Positions 37,968 through 46,600 of a stretch of 64,000 nucleotides of DNA are shown here, one piece after another. Origin of the DNA: JBAXXL01 sp038206725. GTDB taxonomy: Bacteria; Bacteroidota; Ignavibacteria; Kapaibacteriales; UBA2268. Each line of letters starts with the position of its first letter. Position 1 is the first letter of the stretch. The notes beneath the pieces are model-generated. The model did not search any database and was not told the DNA's origin. It was given only the letters and a program-made list of their open reading frames with translations. The DNA lies in the NCBI GenBank assembly GCA_038206725.1, contig JBBRAO010000007.1:1-64000 (forward strand), given 5' to 3'. Both the position numbers and the translations under genes were made by a program.

Positions 37968-39002
37968 TTATTCCATAATTCTATTTGCTGTTGATATGAC
38001 TATTTCGCCGGCTGTTTTGGTAATATCCCGAGTGATATGTAAATGAAATACGGCTCTAATTTTATTGTCGCCAACTTCGTGGACCAATAGACCTTCAGTA
38101 ATTAATTCATCGTGGAGTTTAGTTGAATTCACTCCATTAATACATTCAAATATAACCATATTAGTATGTACTTTATTTAGGTCGCAATTAATATAATCTG
38201 ATTTGTAGATTGCATTGGCAAATAATATTGCATTTTCGTGGTCATCGCATAGCTTAGCAAAATTATTTTTTATAGCGTATAATCCTGCAGCCGCTATTAT
38301 ACCGGCTTGACGCATTCCTCCGCCTAAAATTTTTCGCCATTTCAAAGCTATTGTTATAGCTTCGTTTGAACCACACAAAAGAGAACCTACGGGTGCTCCC
38401 AAACCCTTGGACAAACATACATTAACTGTATCGAACGGTTCAGCATAATTCTTCAAAGAGATTCCTGTAGCCGCTGAAGCATTCCATAATCTTGCTCCGT
38501 CGAGATGCATTTTTATTCCATATCGGTCGGCTATTTTTTTAACTTCCTTGATGTAATCCATATCAATAACTGTTCCACCGTGCCTGTTATGTGTATTTTC
38601 CAAGCAAATTAGCGTTGTTTTCGGAAAATAATATATATCCGGTCTTATGTAGGATTCGATTTTGTTTAAATCAGGCATACCCGATTCCGAAGGAATACTT
38701 CTGAGTTGAACTTGTGAAATTATCGAGGGTCCCGCTGTTTCATAATAATATATATGGGCGTCATTTTCAACAATCACTTCATCACCGGCTTTAGTATTAA
38801 CCTTCAGCCCCAATTGATTACCCATAGTACCCGAGGGTAAAAATATTGCCGCTTCTTTACCAAGTAACTCAGCGGTATAGTCTTGAAGCTCATTAATGGT
38901 AGGGTCTTCTCCATAAACATCGTCGCCAACAAGTGCCTTAGACATAATTTCTCGCATTTCATCGCTTGGCATAGTTACGGTATCGCTTCTTAAATCAATC
39001 AT
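37968..39002 (-). CDS. ltaE: Low-specificity L-threonine aldolase
   Basis: 344 residues; PLP enzyme that cleaves threonine/allo-threonine to glycine and acetaldehyde, in the cytosol. The N-terminus IDLRSDTVTMPS is the family signature. FLPSGTMGNQ, HLDGARLWNA and SKGLGAPVGS follow, the last containing the PLP Lys199. Length is typical (about 335-345). A GGAAGAG purine tract precedes ATG 39002. It is the first gene of the eight-gene minus-strand run. I see no metabolic reason for its position there; such mixed operons are common in small FCB genomes. Confidence 0.95.
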   Translation of the reverse strand: MIDLRSDTVTMPSDEMREIMSKALVGDDVYGEDPTINELQDYTAELLGKEAAIFLPSGTMGNQLGLKVNTKAGDEVIVENDAHIYYYETAGPSIISQVQLRSIPSESGMPDLNKIESYIRPDIYYFPKTTLICLENTHNRHGGTVIDMDYIKEVKKIADRYGIKMHLDGARLWNASAATGISLKNYAEPFDTVNVCLSKGLGAPVGSLLCGSNEAITIALKWRKILGGGMRQAGIIAAAGLYAIKNNFAKLCDDHENAILFANAIYKSDYINCDLNKVHTNMVIFECINGVNSTKLHDELITEGLLVHEVGDNKIRAVFHLHITRDITKTAGEIVISTANRIME

Positions 39003-39215
39003 CTATTCTCTTCCTTCTTTATTATATTCATTTTGTTTAGCATTCTATTACCGAATTTTAATATATATATATTTCCAAATGGATTTTTTTAAAATATTAT
39101 TGATAATATTCATAATGCAATTTCGTTTTAAACTCTTTTTAATGGATTGATTTTATATTACTGCTTTAATATAAAATACAAATTTAATAAATATTGCACT
39201 TTTGGAGTATTATTT

Positions 39216-39247
39216 TTTGTATTATTATAGTTTTTTTTATAATTTTG
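39216..39247 (+). promoter_or_regulatory. Promoter of the Dpm1-like/GT2 operon
   Basis: TTTG at 39216-39219, a 20-nt spacer, then TAATTTTG at 39240-39247. It lies in the 281-bp divergent gap upstream of ATG 39284 and predicts a leader of about 30 nt. The rest of the gap is featureless AT-rich DNA. Confidence 0.65.
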
Positions 39248-39283
39248 ATTATTATTTTGCAATCTCATTAATTTAATATCATA

Positions 39284-40006
39284 ATGAAAACAATAATCGT
39301 AATTCCTACATACAACGAAAGCGAAAACATAAGTCATTTATTTGATTGTATTTTCGCATCTTTACCCGATACCGATATCTTGGTTGTGGACGATAACTCG
39401 CCCGACGGTACTCGACAAATCATTGAATCTCGTATGCTGACTAATGAAAAAATCCATTTAATCAACCGTCCCGGAAAAATGGGATTGGGAACTGCTTATT
39501 GCGATGGGTTTCAGTGGGCTTTAAAGAATGAGTTCGAAGTTATTTTTGAGATGGATGCTGATTTTTCACACGATCCGCGAGATTTACCTAGATTTTTGGA
39601 AACTTTAAACGATTATGATTTCGTTATTGGATCGCGTTACAAAACAGGTTGGAATGTTGTGAACTGGCCCCTGAGAAGACTGATATTAAGTTATGGCGCA
39701 AACTTATATACAAGAATAATTACAGGAATGCCGATTTACGATGCAACAGGCGGATATAAATGCTTCCGCGCTACAGCACTGTCCCAAATTGACTTCAGTA
39801 CGATACATTCTAATGGATACGGCTTCCAAATTGAAATGAATTACCGTCTTTGGAAAAATAATGAAAAGTATATAGAAATCCCTATAATCTTTGTTGACAG
39901 GCAAAACGGTGTTTCAAAAATGAATAAAAAAATCATCTTTGAAGCGGTATTTTTAGTATGGAAACTTAGGTTAACAAGATTTAAAACCAGAAGAAGAAAA
40001 GCATAA
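39284..40006 (+). CDS. Polyprenol/dolichol-phosphate mannosyltransferase-like GT2
   Basis: 240 residues. GT-A fold with VIPTYNESENI, VVDDNSPDGT (DDN near 36-38) and EMDADFSHDP as the metal/nucleotide-binding DxD. The short form without C-terminal membrane helices resembles Dpm1. The later motif GSRYKTGWNV and FVDRQNGVSKM match the bacterial Dpm1-like family. It should transfer a sugar from an NDP-sugar to a polyprenyl phosphate at the cytosolic face of the inner membrane. It is followed after 1 nt by the GT2/PGT fusion gene, suggesting joint action in glycan assembly. In this phylum Dpm1-like enzymes often sit with lipoprotein Lnt genes; none is seen here. Confidence 0.92.
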   Translation: MKTIIVIPTYNESENISHLFDCIFASLPDTDILVVDDNSPDGTRQIIESRMLTNEKIHLINRPGKMGLGTAYCDGFQWALKNEFEVIFEMDADFSHDPRDLPRFLETLNDYDFVIGSRYKTGWNVVNWPLRRLILSYGANLYTRIITGMPIYDATGGYKCFRATALSQIDFSTIHSNGYGFQIEMNYRLWKNNEKYIEIPIIFVDRQNGVSKMNKKIIFEAVFLVWKLRLTRFKTRRRKA

Positions 40007-40007
40007 T

Positions 40008-41945
40008 ATGTCTGAAATAGATATTTCTGTTGTTATAGTTAATTACAATGTCAAAGATTTTTTATTAAAATGTCTCGACTCAGTCAAAAATGCCTCGGCC
40101 AATTTGAGGGTCGAGATTATTGTTGTTGATAATAACTCATCCGACGGCTCTGTGGCTTATGTGAAAAATATACACCCTGATGTCAAATACACTGCGTTAA
40201 ATGCAAACCTGGGCTTTAGCAAGGCAAATAACGTAGGTTTTAAACAAGCAACCGGAAAGTATATTCTAATTTTGAATCCTGACACTATAATCGAAGAACA
40301 AAACCTTGATATAATGTTCGATTATATGGAGAAAAATTCTCAAGTTGGATTAGCGGGATGCAAAGTTCTTAACGCCGACGGTTCTTTTCAACTTCCTTGC
40401 CGCCGAGGCTTCCCCACCCCTTGGGTTTCATTCTGCAAACTATTCGGTCTCCAATCACTATTTCCAAAATCCAAACTTTTCGCTCGGTATAACCAAACCT
40501 TCCGCTCGATTGATGAAACATACTACATTGACGCTGTTATGGGAGCGTATATGTTTACTCGTCGTGATTTGATAAACAGTATCAACGGGTTCGACGAAGA
40601 TTTTTTTATGTATGGCGAGGATTTAGATTTATGTCATAGGATAAAACAAGCCGGATTAGAGGTTGCTTATTTCCACGGAACAAGCATAGTTCACTACAAA
40701 GGTGAGTCAACAAAGCGTAGTTCTATTAATGAGATAAAGCATTTCTATGAAGCTATGGGGATCTTTTCGAAAAAGCATTTCGCTAAATACAGTCTATTTT
40801 TGGTCTTCTTGAAATTAGCCATTGTTTTGCGTTCTCTTTTCGCTTATGCCAACAAATTCAAAGCGGAGATTTTTTACATTATAACCGATTTAGCGATTCT
40901 CAACTTATCATTCATTTTCGCGGCGAAGATTCGTTTTGGTTCATTTTTCCCGTTTCCGGACTATGCTTATCCAATAGTTTTTATTGCAGTTTCTATTGCC
41001 TTCCTTATATCAATGATATTCAGTGGTGAATATTTCGAAAACAAACATTCCGTCTCGAATTCTGTTTTCGGTATATTCATTAATTTCTTTTTGGTTTCCG
41101 CGCTCACATACTTTTTCAAAGAATTCGCCTTCAGCCGCGGTATTATACTCATTATGACTGGTTTTTCGCTGGTATTTATCACTTTCTTCCGATTATTGGT
41201 TTTAGCTTATAACAAATCCATCGGTGAGGATAAGGATAAAAGAGTACTTATAGTAGGATTGACAAAACAAGCTGAAGACATAGCCGATTCACTCAAACCG
41301 CCGACAAATTCAAATATCAATATAATTGGCTTGGTCAGTATAGATGAGTCCTACCCTACCGAATTTCACAATTATCCGGTTATAGGTAACATACACTTTT
41401 TGAAAAACATTATCGAACAGTACCGTATAAACGAAATAGTGATAGCCGATAAAAACCTTTCTCAGAGCAAATGGTTCCAGATTATCGCCGAAACGTCGCA
41501 TACTAAAGCGAAATACCATATAGCAACCGAATACAGTGAGCTGTTAACATCGGAAATTATAGAAGAAATCACCGAGAAAAAGCTCACCGCACCAAGCTTT
41601 GCTATTATTTCATTAAGAAACCGATTCATCAAACGCTTTATTGATTTAGTGGTTAGTATTTTTGCTCTGACCGTTTTCATACCCGTAACTATAACCTTTG
41701 GTAAAAAAGCACTTCTCCGCAAATTCTGGTCTGTTTTTACAGGTAAAATGTCTTTAGTTGGTTTATATCCAACGATTGAGAATAATGTACTGATTGGAAA
41801 AATCGGTATCACCGGTTTAGTACACATCAGCTCACAGAAATTCCTCCCAGAAGAGACAATCAAATCCCTAAACGAATATTATTTAGCCAATTACAGCATT
41901 TCACTGGATTTGGAAATACTTATTAAGTCGTTGATAAGAAGATAG
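40008..41945 (+). CDS. Family 2 glycosyltransferase fused to a degenerate phosphoglycosyltransferase
   Basis: 645 residues in three parts. Residues 1-250 are a rhamnosyltransferase-like GT2 (VVIVNYNVKDFL, VVDNNSSDGS, LNPDT, FDEDFFMYGEDLDLCHRI). About 285-400 contains four membrane helices like the N-terminus of a WcaJ-type priming enzyme, and KRVLIVG near 410 starts the Rossmann-like segment. From about 535 the sequence resembles the catalytic domain: NRFIKRFIDLVVSIFAL, then GKMSLVGLYP, GITGLVHIS and an end resembling DLEILIKSL. The segment that should hold RVGxxGxxFxxxKFRSM and DExPQ is missing, so the priming activity is probably lost. The GT2 part looks intact. The membrane part may now act as an anchor or binding platform. 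Confidence 0.88.
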   Translation: MSEIDISVVIVNYNVKDFLLKCLDSVKNASANLRVEIIVVDNNSSDGSVAYVKNIHPDVKYTALNANLGFSKANNVGFKQATGKYILILNPDTIIEEQNLDIMFDYMEKNSQVGLAGCKVLNADGSFQLPCRRGFPTPWVSFCKLFGLQSLFPKSKLFARYNQTFRSIDETYYIDAVMGAYMFTRRDLINSINGFDEDFFMYGEDLDLCHRIKQAGLEVAYFHGTSIVHYKGESTKRSSINEIKHFYEAMGIFSKKHFAKYSLFLVFLKLAIVLRSLFAYANKFKAEIFYIITDLAILNLSFIFAAKIRFGSFFPFPDYAYPIVFIAVSIAFLISMIFSGEYFENKHSVSNSVFGIFINFFLVSALTYFFKEFAFSRGIILIMTGFSLVFITFFRLLVLAYNKSIGEDKDKRVLIVGLTKQAEDIADSLKPPTNSNINIIGLVSIDESYPTEFHNYPVIGNIHFLKNIIEQYRINEIVIADKNLSQSKWFQIIAETSHTKAKYHIATEYSELLTSEIIEEITEKKLTAPSFAIISLRNRFIKRFIDLVVSIFALTVFIPVTITFGKKALLRKFWSVFTGKMSLVGLYPTIENNVLIGKIGITGLVHISSQKFLPEETIKSLNEYYLANYSISLDLEILIKSLIRR

Positions 41946-41954
41946 AATCAATTA

Positions 41955-41984
41955 CGAATTGCGAATTGCGAATGTGAATGTGAA
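41955..41984. repeat. Short degenerate tandem repeat
   Basis: CGAATTG CGAATTG CGAATG TGAATG TGAA: a 6-7-bp unit in decaying copies, in the gap between the fusion GT gene and lptC. Probably a small microsatellite. Confidence 0.6.
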
Positions 41985-41998
41985 GAAGTAAGAAAAAA

Positions 41999-42028
41999 CC
42001 GGATATCTCGACTTCGCTCGATAACCGG
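41999..42028. terminator. Possible bidirectional terminator hairpin between convergent genes
   Basis: CCGG (41999) pairs with CCGG (42025), and TCGA (42008) with TCGA (42018), around a CTTCGC loop. Six As precede the stem and AACTTT follows it. It lies between convergent transcription units, which fits a terminator, but neither strand has a strong T-tract. Confidence 0.45.
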
Positions 42029-42049
42029 CTAACTTTACGAATGTTCAAC

Positions 42050-42595
42050 TTATCTGTATTCTTCCCCACTCACCTTATAAATCACATAGTTTTTGAGGTC
42101 TATATCCGATTCGAAACCACTTCCGAATATTATTCTTTCGGGAGATTGGATCTTAATATTGGACATTGTGTGGATTTTCTTTCGTTCGTTCAGCCATTGC
42201 AATTCAGTAGTTTCGAGCCTCGTTTGGCTACTGTCGGCAATAACAACAACTCTGCCAAAGGCTGTCATATCGCGTGTCCTATCGTTTATTTTGATACTAT
42301 CCGCAGATATAGTGCTTATTCGTTTTCCTGTTGCCCGAGAAAAAAACTCAATAAAAATTCCGCTATCGAGTATTGTTTCTTGTCTTTCGGTATAAACCCT
42401 CGCTCTTTTAGCTTTTAAAATAGAGATTTTTAAAACAGAATCAACAAAGTTTATCGTGATGTTATGAGCTATTTGGTCGGGCTCTTTTGTGTAATCAACA
42501 CTATCTTTTAAATTGGCTACTTTCTTTTTGTTTGCGGAATCCTCGCAAGCTGAAACCAGAATTACAAGCATTAATACAAATATAATTTTCTTCAT
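42050..42595 (-). CDS. lptC: LPS export ABC transporter periplasmic protein LptC
   Basis: 181 residues. Here the N-terminus is a lipoprotein signal with a lipobox ending SAC (Cys17), as in many Bacteroidota LptC proteins, rather than the membrane helix of E. coli LptC. The rest is a beta-jellyroll (LptA/LptC-like) with SADSIKINDRTRDMTAFGRV, VVIADSSQTRLETTEL and IFGSGFESDIDL. LptC passes lipopolysaccharide from LptBFG to LptA in the periplasm. It is 16 nt downstream of the xer gene and is the last gene of that unit. No lptA or lptB is next to it. Its presence supports a Gram-negative organism with LPS. Confidence 0.88.
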   Translation of the reverse strand: MKKIIFVLMLVILVSACEDSANKKKVANLKDSVDYTKEPDQIAHNITINFVDSVLKISILKAKRARVYTERQETILDSGIFIEFFSRATGKRISTISADSIKINDRTRDMTAFGRVVVIADSSQTRLETTELQWLNERKKIHTMSNIKIQSPERIIFGSGFESDIDLKNYVIYKVSGEEYR

Positions 42596-42611
42596 TAATC
42601 GTTTACCTCAA

Positions 42612-43508
42612 TTAACCTTTTGGATGTGCTTTTTTATAAACATCCTTAAGACGTTCAATTGATAAATGCGTGTAAATTTGGGTTGATGATAATGACGAAT
42701 GTCCCAAAAGTTCGCTTACAGCACGTAAATCAGCTCCATTGTCTAATAGATGTGTGGCAAAAGTATGCCTCAAAACGTGAGGGCTTTTTTGGTGTGCTTT
42801 TACTTTTCCGGTGAATGCGGTTTTTACTATCCGATACGCTCCCGATGGATATAATCTTTCACCATTTTTTGCTAAGAATAGTGCTTTGGTGCCGCCAACT
42901 TTTGCAATTAGATTCCTAACCTGCATATATTTTGTAATTGCCTCTAAGGCTTTCGAACCAATTGGTACTATCCTTTCCTTACGACCTTTTCCCATTACTT
43001 TAACAATCGCTTGTTTGTAGTTTATCTCATCGCAATTAATGTTCAAAGCTTCGCTTATTCGCAATCCGCTGGAATAAAGTAATTCAACTAATGCTCTGTT
43101 TCTAAGCGATATGACATCTTCGCCATCCATATCTACGATTACATCATTAATTTCTTCCTTTATTAAAACCGATGGCAAATGTTTTCCTTTTTTTGGCACT
43201 GAAATATCGTCGGCTATATTGACACTTATAATTTTACGCTTTTTGCAAAACTTGAAAAATGATTTTATAGATGAAACTTTAAGAGCAATTGATGTTTTTT
43301 TCATCGACCTATCGTAAAGTTTTCCCATAAAAGTTAATATATCATCTTCGTCGATATTTTCTATCTCCGGTTCAGTATTATATTCCGAAATAAAGAAATC
43401 GTACAACTGGTAAATAGCTGTTCTATAAGTTATTACTGTTTGGGCAGAAAAGTTTTTTTCCGTTTCACAGTATTGAATAAACTTGTCTATTGCTTCTTTT
43501 AAATACAT
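42612..43508 (-). CDS. xerC: Tyrosine site-specific recombinase, XerC/XerD family
   Basis: 298 residues; chromosome-dimer resolution at dif during division. The N-terminal core-binding domain (about 1-95) is followed by the catalytic domain with all active-site residues: Arg150 (SGLRISEAL), Lys174 (GKGRKER), His244, Arg247 (HVLRHTFATHLL), His270 (LLGH) and nucleophile Tyr279 (TQIYTH). Length is typical of Xer (about 295-305). The C-terminus VYKKAHPKG is XerC-like and HVLRH is XerD-like, so C or D cannot be decided from sequence alone. It is upstream of lptC and divergent from the large secreted protein at 43626. There are no mobile-element features around it. Confidence 0.92.
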   Translation of the reverse strand: MYLKEAIDKFIQYCETEKNFSAQTVITYRTAIYQLYDFFISEYNTEPEIENIDEDDILTFMGKLYDRSMKKTSIALKVSSIKSFFKFCKKRKIISVNIADDISVPKKGKHLPSVLIKEEINDVIVDMDGEDVISLRNRALVELLYSSGLRISEALNINCDEINYKQAIVKVMGKGRKERIVPIGSKALEAITKYMQVRNLIAKVGGTKALFLAKNGERLYPSGAYRIVKTAFTGKVKAHQKSPHVLRHTFATHLLDNGADLRAVSELLGHSSLSSTQIYTHLSIERLKDVYKKAHPKG

Positions 43509-43601
43509 TGCATCTTTGAAATTTTATAAATAATATCTCTTTTAGAGCAACTTTTGCGCCAAAGATTTGTTAATTATCGAGAAAAATATTAATTTAAAAA
43601 T

Positions 43602-43609
43602 TATATTTG
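43602..43609 (+). promoter_or_regulatory. -7 element for the large glycine-rich secreted protein
   Basis: TATATTTG at 43602-43609, 16 nt before ATG 43626. No TTTG at the usual -33 distance, so the element is only half supported. Confidence 0.45.
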
Positions 43610-43625
43610 TAAAATAGGTAAAAAT

Positions 43626-46600
43626 ATGAAATCGTTCAGAAACATTCTTTTATTGATTATTGTACTTTCTTTTAGTTCACAAAATAATTTTAGTCAAGAA
43701 CTAACTTATATACAACCGGATATTGGTACACCGGGTTTTAATACTTACGTAGAATTCATCGCACCGGCAAATATCAAAGGATTCTTCGGTCAGGATGGCT
43801 TTTATTTGAATAATCCCGGCGATTCTGTTAGAGTAGAACTAAAATTACCTGAAGATGAAAACAAGATTATCATAGGTCCCGCAATTGTCAGTTGGGATGG
43901 TCGTATGATTTCTTCTCAGATTTTCATTAAACCCGATGTTACACCGAATAGTCACGATTGGGAACAGCTAACCAATGAATTTAAGATTGAATTGATTGTT
44001 AAAATTAAATATCGAGGATTGACTCCCCCACGTGACCCTGACGTTGAACTCAAATACATTTTTTATATAGTTAAACCTTGGCCTGCTATCACAAGTTCCG
44101 GTGGCGGAATCTTAGGTGAAGGAGCATTGGGAAAGCGGTCACCTCGTGGCGGAATGATTTTCGAAAATCTCAAAATAAATGGTATTTATACAGTTTCTAC
44201 AAAAGATTGCGACCCTATAATGCCCGGCAATCAAGGTTATTTACCTTGCACTATAATTGTTACGAACAAGCTTATCGGCACAGGTGGTTCAAAAGCGGAA
44301 ATTTCCGCGGCAGGTGGTAAAGAGGACGATGTAAATAGAACCGGTGGTAACGGCGGTCCTGGAGGCGGCGGCGGCGGCGGTAAATGGGTTGACAGAACAA
44401 CATCCGCTAGCGGTTATAACGGTGGTGGTGGTTTTACAGGTGGTGGAAAGGGTGGTACAAATTATCCATTGACAGGAAGCGGAAACTACAAAACAACCGG
44501 AATTGGAACTTATGGTATCACTGACGGAAGCGCGAGCGATCCAAAACGAGGATCAAGTATAAATGGAGTTGAACCTCCATTTCAAAATACATACAACTGG
44601 GAAGCCGCTGGTGGTGGTACCGGTCATCCTTTTGGAATGTCAGGTATTAATACCGATGATGGCAATACTCCTACCCCTCCGAGCAATGCAGTTGGATATG
44701 GCGGTGGAAGTGGATGGAGTCAAAAAAAAGCGGGTGGCGCGGGTTCTTATGCTACTATTGGAAAGGCGCCTACTCCCGAAACAGCCGGAAAAATTCACGG
44801 TAATAAGCAAATTATTCCTTTTGCAGGAGGCTCCGGTGGGGCAAGTGGAAATCCCGAAGGTGTTATATTGAATTGGGATGTTGATGCTGGAAGTGGCGGC
44901 GGTGGCGGTGGTGCTTTAAGAGTATTTGCTAAATACATTGAAAACATATATATTAATGCGAATGGCGGCGACGGCGAAAATGGTGATAATAATGCTCACG
45001 GCGGTGGTGGTTCCGGTGGTGCTGTTGAATTAGATTCTAAATCAGAAATAAAAAAATGCCAAATATCTGCTTTGGGTGGAAATTTTGGTACAAATAGAGA
45101 AGGTGGTGAAGGGTATTTGAGGATTGATTTCAATACTTTGCCTGAAGTAGTACCTTTACCGATTCGTTTTTATCAAGGTATAAGCACCGATTCGACATAT
45201 AGGGTTTATAGGGATATTGAGCGCAATTACACCGGTAGAACGCCTGATAATTCGAATTGTTCGCTTTATAGAAGAATTGACGGCGAAAGCCAATGGACAA
45301 AAATGCCTAACCCACCAAGTGATTTTGTTAGCAACTGGTCAATAAAATATACCCCAACCGGTAACCATAAATACGAATATTTTGTTCTAATACTTGATAA
45401 TGCCGGTAGAGGTACCGGTTTTGGAAACACTTTCTATGACAGTCTTCATAATTTTGAACCTAAACAACTTATGGCACAAAATGCCGCAAACATTTTTGTT
45501 TTAAAAGATGCTTATCCCGATTTAAAAGCTCCCGATGAACTCGATGTTAATACCATTTGTGAAAATCAAACCTATGATTTTGATTTTGTTGTGAAAAACG
45601 ATGGTATGAAAGATTTGGTTTTATCTATTGATAAATCATATTTTCAAAAAGCAAACCCACACTTTGCTCTGATCACTCCAACAAATAATATTACTTTGCC
45701 TGAGGGGCAATCACAAGCTTTCAAAATACGATATACCCCTGACCCTTCTGAATTATATAATATAAAAGATACTTTTATGCTTATGCATAACGATACGGCG
45801 GGCCCTAATTTAAAATCGAACCCATTCCCTATTGCCTTTAACATAGATTCTGTGATTTATGTTAAATTAAATTGCTTAAGCGCATTGGATATTGGTATGG
45901 TTCAAATCGGCAAACCAAAAATATCCTCTTTTATTTTTCGAAATGATGGAAATGTTGATATTGAAATAAAGACCCTTCCATCAGCTAATTCTCCATTTAC
46001 TATTGTTGGTTCCGTTCCAACAATTCCTCCTACTGCTTTATTAAAACCGGGTAAGACTATTACCCTAAATATTCAATTTGATCCTACGGACGAGAATATC
46101 TTCCACCAAGACTTGCTTATCAATTATGAAGCAGAAAAATATTCCTGCCAGGATGATATCACAGTTACAATCCAAGGAAAAGGCAGTATGGGGGTTTTGG
46201 GTTATCCAACATTAGTAGATTTTGGATTTATGAATTGGTGTGATGCTGATACAATTTTAGTTACCATCATTAATTCCAGCACTAATCCTGGAGATTTGAT
46301 TAGAATAATCGATAAACCTACTTTGTCCGGTACTAATGCAAATGATTATAGGATTCTTTCTGACCCGACAAAACAGTATCCTCTAACATTGAATATGCAG
46401 GACGGAATTCAATATAGTGTTGTATTTAATCCTTTCGGCAAAGCACCAGGAAAATATACAGCCAGTTTCGATATAGTTACCGATTTAACAGGTAGCCAAA
46501 ATATCTCAATTCCAATCATAGCCGAGATTGCACAATTCGATGTTTACACAAATCCGGCAAACCTCGATTTCGGGGATGTTTATGTGGGCTTCGACAGCCC

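Noticed and set aside
42612..43508. Integrase of a mobile element
   Set aside because: Length, motifs and the lptC neighbour fit chromosomal XerC/D. No direct repeats, tRNA target or cargo genes are adjacent.
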